A stretch of 64,000 bases of DNA from Glycine soja (taxonomy: Eukaryota; Streptophyta; Magnoliopsida; Fabales; Fabaceae): the NCBI RefSeq assembly GCF_004193775.1, contig NC_041018.1:39904177-39968176 (forward strand), written 5' to 3'. A program made the position numbers and the translations under genes. Numbering within the stretch: position 1 is the stretch's first letter; each line of letters opens with the position of its first letter. Of this stretch, positions 36,487-48,649 are shown in pieces. The notes beneath the pieces are model-generated. The model did no database searches. It saw only the letters and a list, made by a program, of their open reading frames with translations, and was not told the origin of the DNA.

Positions 36487-38741
36487 CAATAGCCTCCTTT
36501 ATGGTTCAAAAAGTTAAGGATGGATAGTGTAATAAATAAGGGACATTAGAGCAATACTTTTCAAACAATTAATTGAGGAGGTTAGTGTAGACACTAAAAA
36601 AAAAGAGAAATATTGTGTACAATATGAAAAATATATATTCAGAAGATACCAATGGGGTGTAATGACCCTAATCGAGTGGGACACTATAAATTTAGGTTTA
36701 GCTTGTTAAAAAAGTTGGATGACTCAAACTTCAGTCATTTATTTAAACAATTCTAATAAGAGTGAGTTTGACTTGATTTAAAAAATTTAAGATTGAGCTT
36801 TGTTTGTTTAACTAATTTCTAATTTTTTATTTTTTATTTTTTGTTAAATTCTTTTTTAGTTTTATCAATTTATTGTTTTATATATATTATAATACTAGAT
36901 AATAATCTACAAGTAAAAGTATGTGTTAAACATGTGGTATGATGTTATATTTATCAAATTTTATATTAATAAAAAATTAGTTAATACCTCATTCGTATAA
37001 AATCAAAATTTATATAATATATATTTTTCAAGATATACTAAAATATGAATGATAAGATCACCTTTTTATTGATGTTTAATTTTTCTAAAATTTAACAAAA
37101 TTATTCAAGGTAATATACAATCATAAGGCTTAATTTCATATTTTATCATCTTTTTTTTTTTTGCGAACTTTTACCATTCAGGTTTTGTTTTCACTAATTT
37201 TATGACCCAAAGTTATAATTTTTTGCCAAACAACATCATTTTGCTACCAAAATGATGGAAAATGAAAAATAAAATAAATTGGGTAGTAAAATTCATTCAA
37301 TGTGTACATATAAAGGCAATGCATTCAAAAAACAACCAACATAATAATTCTTTTTAATCAAATGTTATATCTTAATTAATTTGAATAAAAAAACAAAATA
37401 AAACAATGATCTTAATTTAGTTGTAAAAAGTAATATAGAAAAAATTATTATACAATCATATAATTTTTTCAAAATTTTTGAGCTCAAATTCAATTGTAAG
37501 GAAATAGAATTAAAGTGGGGAAAGATTGTGTTCTTAAAATAAAATTAGAAGTGTATATATTCTTACGAATTAACAATACCGTATTAAATATTAGAAAGTG
37601 GCTTAATAATTATTCAATTTATTAATTTTTGTTACAAATAATAAATAATAAATAATAAATTTGTGACTGTTTATATCTATTTCATTATTTTTTATAATTT
37701 TGTATTAGTATTTATCTTTTGTACTTATAAATGGTACTGTTAAACCTAGTAGAAACCAATTTAAGTTATACAATAGCCTTACCAAACTAATGCCAAAAAA
37801 GCCTTATCAAACTTATTTTAACTAGTAGGATTATGTAAAGAAAAAATATCATATATTCTACTAAAAAAACTATATCGTATATATTTAGAAAAAACTATTT
37901 AACGTCACCATAACATTATTTTCATTAAGTCACTATTCTTGAACAACGCTAAAAATTTATGACAATCAGATATACATGAAAGTCACATTATATTGGCATC
38001 GTGTGCTTTCGGAATCTCCTTTTTCGTCACCTTCAAAATTTGGGTTTAACGTGGATCTGATATTTGAAAGGGAACCATCTATCTAAACTTTTTTTTTTTT
38101 TTTATCAAAGCCAGTTTCTGCAAGGATAACTTCTTGTCTAATCATATACACCCTTCTAAAGAAATAAAGGTAAAAAGATTAAAGTTACTGGTGGTTAAGT
38201 TTTTCCCCATCTTACTCTTTTTCTATTAACTAGTAATTAACGTGAAAATACAAACCCCAACCTTCTATACCCTTTTACCAGTCTAGCCAAGCTACATAAA
38301 TCATCCTACAATTAAGTTCAATGTACGTTCTAACACATCCTATATATGTAATCTACTGATAAGTTGACTACATTTTTAGTCAGTGCCTCCCTTGCTTTCA
38401 ATATTTCTTTATATCTTCTCAAATTATCAAAATGCAGGTTTGAACACGATATAAATAAGCAACTAGCTTGCTTATTAATATTGTTTTGATTTGCCTCTAA
38501 AAAAACACGATAACTAAGAAAAAGTTAACTTTTTTTAAAATCTATTTTTTCCCTCTAATTAACTTGATGGCCAAAATTGCACGATTGGTAGTTTATAAAA
38601 GACTCAACAAATTAATACTCTATCTAACGAAGGTTGTATAAAATTTTTTAAAAATAAAATAAATGAATAGATTCCGAAACTTCAAAGCACAAAATAGTAA
38701 GCATTTTTGGCAACTTTGATTTATTCATAAGAAAAATAGTA
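36487..38741. other. Spacer
   Basis: Strongly A+T-rich DNA with homopolymer runs. No gene and no bounded repeat could be recognised. Confidence 0.5.
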
Positions 38742-39013
38742 GGTTATATTACAAAATTGTTCTCTCATCTGACCTTTTTTTTTCAATTTAGTCTCTTAAA
38801 TTTAAAAAATTAAAAATTTGTCCTTAAAATTTCTCATTTAGACCAATTAACCTTTCAGACAATTGTTTACTAAATTAATTAAGTTGGTGCGTGAAGCTGA
38901 TATAATGACCAACTTAGTCTAATATAATTTAAAAATTAAAGTAAAATTTTAAAATTTAAGAGACTGTATTGATGAAACAAAAAAATCGAAGGGACCAAAT
39001 TGTAGTTTAAAAC
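38742..39013. mobile_element. 272-bp inverted-repeat MITE
   Basis: The left end GGTTATATTACAAAATTGTT pairs with the right end (minus strand GTTTTAAACTACAATTTGGT). The arms then share a CCTTTTTTTTTCAA-like tract and AGTCTCTTAAATTT. The flanks AAAATAGTA (38733-38741) and AAAATAACA (39014-39022) match at 7 of 9 positions, suggesting an aged 9-bp duplication. The A+T-rich context weakens the evidence. Confidence 0.45.
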
Positions 39014-39922
39014 AAAATAACATTCAAGAGATTCTTCAGTTATTAAGGATTCTTCCATAAGAAAATTGTTAAGCATTAATTTCCAATGTTTCTTACATCT
39101 AATGGTCTTTGTTTTGAATAAGGTCAGTCTTTATGACCTTAATAATCAAATCAACAAAAGTTCAACATAGTGGTTAGATAATTGAGTTCTTTATATATAT
39201 ATATATATATAAAGGAATTCAATTCTCTTGAAATCATGTGAATGAATACAACTTTATTAAAAGAGACAAAATCTATTTTTGATTATCTTTAGGCCAATCA
39301 CCAAAATAACCCTAATCACCAAAATACCTACAAGTGGTATCTTTGCAAATGGGTGTTATTTTAATTACTTTCTTCATTCAAAATGCAAATGATATGTTTC
39401 GCTTGTGAATAATTTTGCTAGAATGGCTTTCATAAGACAGCTATAAATTTAGTTTTAAGTGATTATTACAGTTATGAATGGTGTTTGAATCTTTGTTTTT
39501 GAAGTTAAAGCATGTGAGGACTTGAGTAAAATATATACAAAAATGTTAATTACTATATACACGATAGTATTGCCCGGAAGAGGAAAGTTTCTGTTTGGTC
39601 AGTGAAGTACTTTCACTGGCTTCACTGGCTTGGTAAGTGGCAAACAAGTAGCACAAGAGCATTCATGATCATAACCATTGGAGTGAAAAAGGAATAATTC
39701 ACGCTTCTCTTGCAGGTGCATGATTGTGATGATTGGTGATCATGTATTTTGACTAAAACACGTGTGCGGTGAATGTGCCTCTCGTGCGCCTATTTTGATT
39801 TTTGAGTGTCGCGTTATTATCATTCGTTTTTCAGCTTGTGTTAATTGATGGAAGAAGATCCTAAAATGAAGAAGATTAAAACAAATTAATTAAATTACAT
39901 TAATTTAGTCCACCACTTTATT

Positions 39923-40078
39923 GGACAACTTCACTTAATGCCAATTGATTTTAAGATGAAATCTAACATGATAGACCTTGGGACCGTTCACGCACCAAGC
40001 CCAATAAATACAGCTTTTTTATCTGTTGGGCAACTTCACTTAATACCAATTTGTTTTAAGATAAAATCTAACACACTT
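39923..40078. repeat. Two direct repeats of ~50 bp, 105 bp apart
   Basis: CAACTTCACTTAATGCCAAT...TTTTAAGATGAAATCTAAC near 39926-39968 recurs at 40031-40073 as CAACTTCACTTAATACCAAT...TTTTAAGATAAAATCTAAC. The origin is unknown. The motif resembles sequence found in plant LTR elements. Confidence 0.5.
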
Positions 40079-40271
40079 ACCCGTCTTTACCAAAAATTCA
40101 ACCATACATCGTCACTTTTTTCTTCCGTTCCAACTTAGAAAATAAATAAAAGAAAGTAACTTGTGTTTTTATTTTTATATTATAAAATTGTGTATTTGTT
40201 TGTTCTTACTTTTTTCTCCCTATTCATTGTTATTGTTATTAATCAACAACTAAGTTTTCCTTACTTTTATA

Positions 40272-40275
<4 letters not shown>

Positions 40276-40317
<42 letters not shown>
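40276..40317. repeat. (AT)n microsatellite beside the LINE insertion
   Basis: About 42 bases of alternating AT, ending 17 bases before the left target duplication of the LINE. Confidence 0.95.
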
Positions 40318-40349
40318 CTAACTTAATTAAAAGCAAAACTAAAAATGTT

Positions 40350-40956
40350 GAGAACAATCCCTATCTGGATTAAGCTTCCTCAATTACCTTTATACCTTTG
40401 GGGTGCGAAAACCATGGGGAAAATTGGTAGTATACTGGGAAAACCGATAGTTACAGATGAATGCACAGCTCAAAGGCTGAGAATCTCTTATGCTAGAATG
40501 TTAGTGGAGATTGATATCACCCAAGAAATGCCAAAGGAAATCACTATTGCTGATAATGAAGGGCATGAGTTAATTCAAGCTGTGGAGTATGAATGGAAAC
40601 CGAAGTACTGTGGAAAGTGTAAAAAGTTTGGACATGTGTGTGAAAAACCTAAAGTCAGAAAAGAGAAAGTTTGGGTACCAAAACCTACTCTGAAAAGTAA
40701 TGAGCAAGAGGAAGGGGGGCCTAGCAATAAGGAGACACAGATGATCAACACTACTAATACTGAGGACCTGGTTTCAGAGTGGACTACAGTATAGAAGGCA
40801 GGAAAAAAGACAGTTACTGATACAGGTACAATGCAGAAAGCTGGAAAGAAGATAATTACTGATACAGGTACCTCTGAATTGAATTGCTCTAATGGATTTG
40901 GCCTACTAGGAGTTGTGAATGACTCTCTAGTGGTGCAGGAGGAAGTGCCAGGATGA
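40350..40956 (+). pseudogene. LINE ORF1 (gag-like), 5'-truncated, with one internal stop
   Basis: The frame encodes the second half of the plant LINE ORF1 (DUF4283/zinc-knuckle type protein). It shows PIWIKLPQLPLYLWG, GKPIVTDECTA, SYARMLVEIDI and VEYEWKPKYC, then a C-x2-C-x4-H-x-C knuckle. The apparent start ATG at 40345 lies in the target-site duplication, not in the element. A TAG at 40792 interrupts it. The same frame then stays open through a doubled KAGKK...TDTGT motif to a TGA at 40954-40956, which overlaps the ATG of ORF2 (ATGA). It binds RNA in intact relatives; here it is dead. Confidence 0.8.
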
Positions 40957-43900
40957 TTTCTTGGAACATTAGGGGACTAAATAAGGTTGGTAAGACGATA
41001 GAGATCAGTTCCCGTCTCAAGAGTCTCAACCCCACTATTATTGTTCTTCTTGAAACTCGAGTAAGAAAGAATAAAGCTCTTACTTTTAGAAATAAACTCA
41101 ATCTGAATATGAAGTATCTGGATAACTATGATAAGCATGAAAATGGGAGAATCTGGTTTATTTGGGATGATAGCAAAGTTATGATCAAGCACATTTGTAG
41201 TACTTCTCAGCTGATTCACTGTGGTGTCTATAATCCCAATGGTGATTTCTTGCATTGGTACACGGCTATTTATGCTCTTAATCACTTAGATGATAGAAGG
41301 AAGCTTTGGAAAGATATCGAAGATCTCAGAGTTCAGCAGGCTGATCCTTGGTGTCTTTTGGGCGATTTCAACAATGTTCTAAAGGCTGAAGATAGAATTG
41401 GTGGCAGAGATGTAACTGAGTCTGAATATGTTGATTTGAGAGAGCTGATGTCTAGAGTTGGTTTGTATGAAATGGATACTTGTGGAGATTTCTTTACTTG
41501 GACCAATAAACAAGCTGATAATACCATATACTCTAGGATTGACAGATTTTTGGGTAATCTCAATTGGCTGCAAATGCATATTGATTCCACTTTACAAATT
41601 TTGGCTCCTAGTATTTCAGACCATGCCCTTATGTTTCTCAGTTGTAAAGATCAAAGTAGCAGGCTCAGGGGTAGATTTAAGTACAGAAATAGTCTGGCTA
41701 GGTTGAATGGTTTCCATGATGAAGTTAAGAAGAATTGGAACTTGGGTGTACATGGTAATCCTATGTATAAACTTTGGACTAAGCTCAGTAGACTTCAATC
41801 TGTTATGAAAAACCTCAGCAGTCCTCTAAATGGCCTAAGGGAGAAAATTGATGAAGCTAGAAGAAACTTGCAGCAAGCTCATGAAGATCTATGCAGAGAT
41901 AGATTCAATGTGGATAACATTAACAGGGTAAAGGACAGGACTTCTGAGCTTCTTCAACTCAATGAGTTGGAGGACAGTGATTTGAGACAAAAGGCTAAAA
42001 TTAATTGGATTCGTCAGGGGGATGGTAATAACAGCTACTTTCATGCTACTATCAAAGGTAGATATAAGCATAATGCTATCAGATCTCTGATTAAAGAGGA
42101 TGGGAGCTGCATAACTTCTCATGAGGATATCGAGGAAGAAGTTTTAAAGTTCTACAGTGCTCTTTTGGGTTCTCGTGAGAGCAATCTGGCTGGTCTGAAC
42201 ATTCCTGCCATTAGGAATGGCAATACTCTAAATCAATTTCAAAGAGATATGCTCATTGGCCCTGTTTCGAATGCTGAGATTGATACAGCTATAAAAGGTA
42301 TGGATGTGAATAAAACTCCAGGAATTGATGGCTATGGTGTGGGTTTTTTCAAAGATGCTTGGAGCATAGTTGGTAGTGATGTGAGAGAAGCTATCCTAGA
42401 CTTTTTCCTTCGTAATAGGCTTCATAAAGGTTTCAATAGTTCTGTGGTGGCTCTTATTCCCAAGCATAAGGAAGCTAAGATGATTAAAGATTTTAGGCCT
42501 ATTTCTTGCTGTTCTACTGTTTACAAGATTATTTCTAAAGTGTTAACTAATAGATTGAGTAAAGTTATTGACACTTTAGTGGGAAAGAATCAAGCTGCCT
42601 TTGTTCCAGGTCAGCAACTTCATGATCATGTTCTGCTGGCTTTTGAGCTTCTTAGGGGCTATGAGAGGAAACATGGTACTCCTAAATGTATGTTGCAGAT
42701 TGATTTTCAAAAGGCGTATGATACGGTGCATTAGGATGCTTTGGAGCATATCTTGAGAGAGCTTGGTTTTCCTGATCAGTTTATCAAGTGGATCATGATC
42801 GCAGTCAGATCTGTCACCTATGTCTTTAATATCAATGGCAGGTTCACTAGAAGATTAGAGGCTAGGAGAGGAATTAGACAAGGGGATCCTATCTCCCCCT
42901 TGCTGTTCATCCTGGTTATGGAGTATCTCAACAGAATTCTAAGCCAACTGGATAAAATTCCTAACTTTAATTATCATTCTAAATGTGAGAAGATGAAAAT
43001 AACTAATTTGTGTTTTGCGGATGACCTTCTCCTTTTTTCCAGGGGTGATATCGGTTCAGTGCAGATTATGCTTGACAAGTTCAACACTTTCCTTCGTTCT
43101 ATGGGCCTTCATGTGAATCCTTCAAAGTGCAACATATACTGCGGATCTGTTGATATTAATGTCAAAGAGCAATTATTGTTGATTTCTGGTTTTAAAGAAG
43201 GAAAAATGCCCTTTAGGTATCTTGGTATTCCTTTATCCAGCAAGAAACTCAACATAAAGCATTATCAAGTTCTTATAGATAAAATTGTTGGTCGGATTAC
43301 TCATTGGAGTGCTGGTCTTCTCTCTTATGCTGGTAGAGTGCAACTTATTCAAAGTGTCATCTTTGCTACAATCAATTTTTGGATGCAATGTCTGCCCCTG
43401 CCAAAATTTGTGATCATGAGAATAAATGCTATTTGTAGGAGTTTTCTGTGGATAGGTAATAGCAACATTTCTAGGAAGTCTCCAATTGCTTGGGAAAAAG
43501 TCTGCAGTCCAAAGATTAATGGTGGCTTGAACATCATCAACTTAGCTATATGGAATAAAATCAGTATCCTGAAATTACTTTGGAATGTCTGTAATAAATC
43601 TGATAATCTTTGGATTAAATGGTTGCACACGTACTATATTCAAGGTCAATCAATTTGGAGTATGGTTTTGAAGAAGAGTCACTCTTGGATTATGAGTAGC
43701 ATGATGAAGTTGAGGCCCCTTTTGCTGCAATATCAGTCCAGAATGCAGGATGTTTTTAAAATGAAAAAAATTTATTTGGCTCTGTTTGAGGAAAGTGAGA
43801 AAATGAGTTGGAGGACTCTAATGTGCAACAATCTGGCCAGACCGCGGGCTCTTTTTTGTTTGTGGCAGGCGTGTCACTTCAGGCTTGCTAGCAAAGATCG

Positions 43901-44288
43901 CCTGATAAAATTTGGTTTGAATGTTGATGCTAACTGTGCTTTTTGTTCCTCTATGGAATCCCATGAACATCTCTTTTTTGGTTGTATTGAGTTGAAGACT
44001 ATTTGGACTGCGGTTCTTAATTGGTTGCAGATAATTCATATGCCAAGTACTTGGTCAGAAGAATTGAATTGGATTACTAGGAAGTGTAAAGGAAAGGGAT
44101 GGCGTGCTATGTTACTCAAATGTGCTTTTACTGAAACAATATATCATATTTGGGCTTATAGAAACCATAGGGTTTTTGGTGGAAATGTAAATAACAGGAA
44201 AGTTGAGGATTCGATTATCAATACGATAATCTATAGAGTGTGGGATAGAAAGAGGTATAGGATGTATATTGCTGAGTTGATGACATAG
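40953..44288 (+). pseudogene. LINE ORF2: AP endonuclease / reverse transcriptase, one nonsense codon
   Basis: The N-terminal part is an exonuclease-endonuclease-phosphatase nicking domain: MISWNIRGLN, LLGDFNNVL, YSRIDRFLGN and ISDHAL. The reverse transcriptase begins near 'FRPISCCSTVYKIISKVLTNRL' and has AFVPGQQLHDHVLLAFE, DFQKAYDTVH, RQGDPISPLLFILVMEY, the FADDLLLF catalytic box and 'FRYLGIPLSS'. A zf-RVT region follows, with 'CLWQACHFRLASKDRL' and CAFCSS...HLFFGC. The frame runs 1112 codons but is broken by TAG at 42732-42734, just after the DFQKAYDTVH motif, where relatives have Trp (TGG). All else is open, which is unusual preservation. Confidence 0.93.
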
Positions 44289-44450
44289 TTTCTTTTTTGG
44301 GGTTTTGGTTTAGTTTAGAACCAATTCCTTGATCTTTTTGTTTTCTTGACTTGTTGGGGCTGGATCGGTTGCGATCGCCTTGTGTTTATCGTTTTTTTTG
44401 AATTAATTCATTTCTTGATTCAAAAAAAAAAAAAAAAAACTAAAAATGTT

Positions 44451-46554
44451 ATTTTTATTAATTAACAGTATAAAAAACTTCTATATAGAGTTATAAAATG
44501 TTATACCCTATTAATCGAACTCTTTCACTTTACTCCATTTCTGTTCACACTTATCATAAAGGATTCAAATGTAATAATATTCGAACGTAACCTGAATTAC
44601 CTGAAGAATATTTACCGACGCACACGATCTCCGTTTGGTTTAAAGAAATATTATGTGATAGCCAAATTGCTAGCTGCGCTCAAGACTCAATCATAAGCTA
44701 CAGCCTACACGTACGGAAAGATAATTACTGCACACTCCTCAAATGTTTAACTTATACAATATATATGTCCGTAAATGTTCATATGCATGCCCCACATCAA
44801 CGTATTTTGCTTGCCTATTATTATAACAGCAACATGCAATATTACTGACTTCACTAGAGTCTACATGTAAAATATAACAATACACCAACAGAATCAACAT
44901 TAGGGTAAAAAGTTGAAGAAAGCAAAAATATTAAGGCCGAAATATGGATGCATTGCATGGCCTATATATTATATATGGTATATATTCATGAATATATGTG
45001 AAGTATGAAATAGTAGTAATTGGGAATCGGAGCAAAAGGAAAGGAGCGGATATATATCATTTCAAAATATAAAGAAACCCAAAAGTGGATAAGCCGTTTC
45101 GCATTTGTATCCCTTGGCCTTAAGTAAGAATTTGCTAGGATTCAATATCTAACTTAGGAATGGAGTCGCGATCCAAAGTATATACCATTTTATGTAGTAT
45201 ATATCAAATGGTTATTAACTACGAGAGAGAAATTAATTGAATGTCAAATTAATAAAATCCTATATACCCCTAGCCTCTGGTTATAAAAAAATATAAAGAA
45301 ATATTTTTATTAACTCATTTTTATATTGAAGAAATATTTTTCTTTCCTAAATGATAATATCGCCATTCAGAATTCAAATACGGTTGAATGAGTTTGTTTC
45401 CTTGGAGTGTTGAACATTCTTTAGTTCACCACTCCAAAGAGACAGAGACGGCATTCAGTTCACTTCACCATATATATAAATGTCCATATCCAAATCGACC
45501 TCTCACCGGTCCATTTATATACATCGTGAAAAGCAGAGAGAGATCAAAGGGGACTTTCATTTTCAAGTTTTGGGATTGGAGGAATCTTTTTGCATTCCTC
45601 ACTCACTTTAATTGATGAGCAAACGCCTTGAAAGAGAGAGGGGCACAGAAGCCACCGAAAAGCAAAGGACACCTTAATTATCATGAAAGCAAGAAAAAAA
45701 AAATGACCCGATTTGACGGGCCAACACACACCAACATACACCATACACTCACATCATATATACCACGTACACACCCCATGATATCCATCCACAGTTTCAT
45801 GTCCCCACACACACGCCCTCTCTCATATGACATTCCATTCATAATCAAATAGAAAATCTCCTTTGAACACAAAATGAAGCTAACAAAAGTTGTTACTTTA
45901 ATTTTGTAATATATTTTTTTAAGTTATATGTATAAAAAAAACCTAACATACCCAATATCCAAAAGCTCTAGTTATGCAAAGGTATATAGAGGGGGTCATT
46001 AATATTGTATATAGTCTTACTATCGACCCAAAAAAATTATATATAATCTTACTCTTATATATGTAAAATGTCTGCTTCAGAATTTAAATCGAAAAATTCA
46101 TGAGATCATGATTAACTAGCCACTAAGACATAACTGTACTGTTGTATCAGAATTCACCCTCTAAATTATATGTACGTATAAAATTCATAAATAATTATCC
46201 ATAAACATGTGAATAAGTTGATGCAGAATTATTTGATCAGTCTAGCTTAATTAGCAAGTAATTCTAAGTTAAAATTCATCACATATTATACTACATTTTT
46301 TTTTATAACTCTAAATGAATCCTACTGTGAGTTACCTTTTTTAAAAAAAGAATAATAATAATAATTCTACTTTTGATTAGAATTGAATCACCTTTTAGTT
46401 TAATATTATACAGTAGGAAATTCCCAAGTCAACTGCACCTCATGATTTGGTCTTGGTTGTTGCAGGCAACACCTCATTTCCCACTTTGTCCACTTTAATC
46501 ACTGTTTGTTCTACTTGTACTACCTTCATCACCATCATCATCATCATTCCTCTC
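44451..46554. other. Intergenic spacer upstream of WOX4
   Basis: No gene supported. The segment 45380-45860 is richer in G+C, and its short frames on both strands look incidental. It lies 0.8-1.25 kb upstream of WOX4 and could hold WOX4 control sequence, but I see no specific site to prove it. Confidence 0.4.
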
Positions 46555-46560
46555 TATAAA
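46555..46560 (+). promoter_or_regulatory. WOX4 TATA box candidate
   Basis: TATAAA preceded by a CT-rich stretch and a (TCA)n tract, 75 bases before the WOX4 ATG. This predicts a leader of ~45 bases. Confidence 0.6.
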
Positions 46561-46634
46561 ATCATCGAGCAACCTATCATCAAGTTCTCCACCATATATA
46601 TGATATAGTACAGTAAGTAACTAATTAATTAAGC

Positions 46635-48170
46635 ATGAAGGTGCATCAGTTCGCACGTGGATTCTGGGAGCACGAACCCTCCCTCACACTTGGATGCAAA
46701 CGCTTACGCCCCCTTGCCCCCAAGCTTTCCAACACCGACGACACCATTTCTCCACCTCATCATCATCCTGTTACAACCTTAGACCTCAAGAGCTTCATCA
46801 AACCTCAAAGTGCCTCCAGAAAACTTGGAATTGGATCCTCCTCCGATGATAATAATAATAATAATAAGAGAGACCCATCTTCACCTCATGGGCAGGTCCA
46901 TTAATAATCTCTTCTATATTCTAATTACTTAATGAGAAATTGATATTCCCTTTAATTTAATTTGTTCCATAATATATCACATATCTAAGGAGTTTAGTTG
47001 AATTGGTTGAGTAGAATCCGTAAATTATTATAAACACTCACTACTTATCTTGGATTCCTACAAATTAAAATAATATATATTCATACACCATGTTATATAT
47101 AATAGTATACCGGTGGCAATTAATTCACGTGCACGTATATATGATACAAAAGTATATTATTTTTAGGAAACCTGTGGTCTGGACAACAAAAAAAAAAGGT
47201 TTAATTATAAATTTTACATGATACAGGTGGAAACTCATATTCCAGGAGGGACACGGTGGAATCCGACGCAAGAACAGATAGGGATATTGGAGATGCTGTA
47301 TAGAGGAGGTATGCGAACTCCGAATGCTCAACAAATAGAGCAGATCACGGCACAGCTTAGCAAGTACGGCAAGATCGAAGGGAAGAACGTGTTCTACTGG
47401 TTCCAAAACCACAAAGCACGCGAGAGACAGAAGCAGAAGCGTAACAACCTAGGCCTTGCTCATAGTCTTCGTACTACTCCCACCACAATAGTGTCACACC
47501 CCTTTAGTTGTAGTGTAATAACCACTCTCGACACGACAAAACGGGTATGTGTGTGTATATATATATACGTCTTAGCTTGTCATAATGTGTAACGAAACTC
47601 TAGGCTCAAGCTAGCTATTCAATTACACTGTGATATAATTGACAGATAATTATGTTTCTTAAATATGTAATCAAAAGGTTTGATCTCTGGGTATTGTGTG
47701 TATGAAATAACATCTTTTAGGAGAAATTAATGATGAACTCTTTAAATAAATCTCCTATTGTGGGATTAATTAGTCCTTAATTCTCAACTAGATACCTGAA
47801 TACACCTTAAAAAAAAAAGCTCGCTATTCAATTATATAAACTACTAGGTTTGGCCTAGGAATCAAGTAGTTTGCAAGAATTGTTTGGTTCAAATTTCATT
47901 ATCATCATTGTACATGAGTTTGGAAGATTAATATTAAGAAAAATTAGTTCATGGATGTATTATTGTAGTATATATATGTTATATGACATGGTTTTTAATG
48001 TTTTGATTAATGGGCAGGGTGAAATAGTAGAAAGAGAGGAGGAAGATAGCCCGTTGAAGAAGTGTAGGAGCTGGGCATTTGAGTACTTGGAAGACCAAAG
48101 AGAGGAGGAACATAGAACTCTGGAGCTTTTCCCGTTGCACCCGGAAGGCAGACGAAGGGGTTTGTTTTAA
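46635..48170 (+). CDS. WOX4: WUSCHEL-related homeobox protein WOX4
   Basis: Three exons with GT-AG borders, all in phase 0: 46635-46895, 47227-47544 and 48018-48170, giving 243 residues. The N-terminus '[19 protein letters not shown]' and '[11 protein letters not shown]' are signatures of WOX4. The WUS-type homeodomain covers about residues 94-158 ([38 protein letters not shown]). The C-terminal WUS box TLELFPLH is at ~227-234. WOX4 acts in the nucleus downstream of the TDIF/CLE41-PXY signal to keep vascular cambium cells dividing; this is known from Arabidopsis. Arabidopsis WOX4 ends soon after HPEGR, whereas this frame adds RRGLF. Exon 1 has a run of five Asn codons (AAT) that may vary in length. 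No defects seen. Confidence 0.95.
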
Positions 48171-48640
48171 TTAATTGTTTGACCAATTTAACGAGAAATA
48201 TTTTAAGCTTTTAATTGTTTCTGATTTCTGAACCCCTTCAGGCTGATTGGAATGTATGTGCTTTAGTTTTTTCATCACTTTGTTCTTCTTTGGTTGTGTT
48301 GGGGAAAGAACAAAAGACAAAGTTGTCTACAAATGTGTACTGTTTTCCCGCTTTGAGACCAAAATTAACCAAACCTGCTTAATTGTCTCTCTTTGCCTTG
48401 TTGACTTGAGCGTTGTGGGTGTGATACCTTCATGATTTTAAATAGGGTTTCACAATTACAATTGCAGCTGTAAGGTCAAAATATCCTAACCGCAGTTGCG
48501 GCCGCATGAGTCGCATTTTCCCACGATATAAAAGTTTTCTAAGGCACAACAACTGTAATCAGAATTTAAAACATTATATACAACCCCTTTTCACGGTTTG
48601 GATTTGTTTCAATTTGAAAAAAGCATAGGATTGCCCTCGA
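48171..48640. other. WOX4 3' flank
   Basis: Likely 3' UTR directly after the stop. A short frame at 48247-48435 shows no homology. Nothing else recognised. Confidence 0.4.
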
Positions 48641-48649
48641 TGTAGCCGA

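Larger units (their letters stand above)
40350..44435 (+). mobile_element. 5'-truncated L1-type LINE retrotransposon
   Basis: The insertion is bounded by the 15-bp direct repeat AAAACTAAAAATGTT (40335-40349 and 44436-44450). At the right end the first As of the repeat merge with the element's poly(A) tail (44422 on). The 5' end lies inside ORF1, so it is truncated. Order: ORF1 remainder, then ORF2 (endonuclease, reverse transcriptase, C-terminal zf-RVT), then a 3' UTR of ~130 bases. Two nonsense codons are the main damage (40792-40794 and 42732-42734), which points to a recent insertion. Without ORF1's start and with ORF2 stopped it is not autonomous. Confidence 0.92.

Noticed and set aside
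40345..40794. Annotating this as a complete 149-aa protein
   Set aside because: The ATG belongs to the target duplication and the TAG at the end is a mutation in a longer LINE ORF1.
45388..45872. Overlapping frames on both strands upstream of WOX4
   Set aside because: No domain, and frames on opposite strands are equally open. More likely noncoding upstream DNA.
47125..47412. 95-aa minus-strand frame across WOX4 exon 2
   Set aside because: Antisense shadow of the homeodomain exon.
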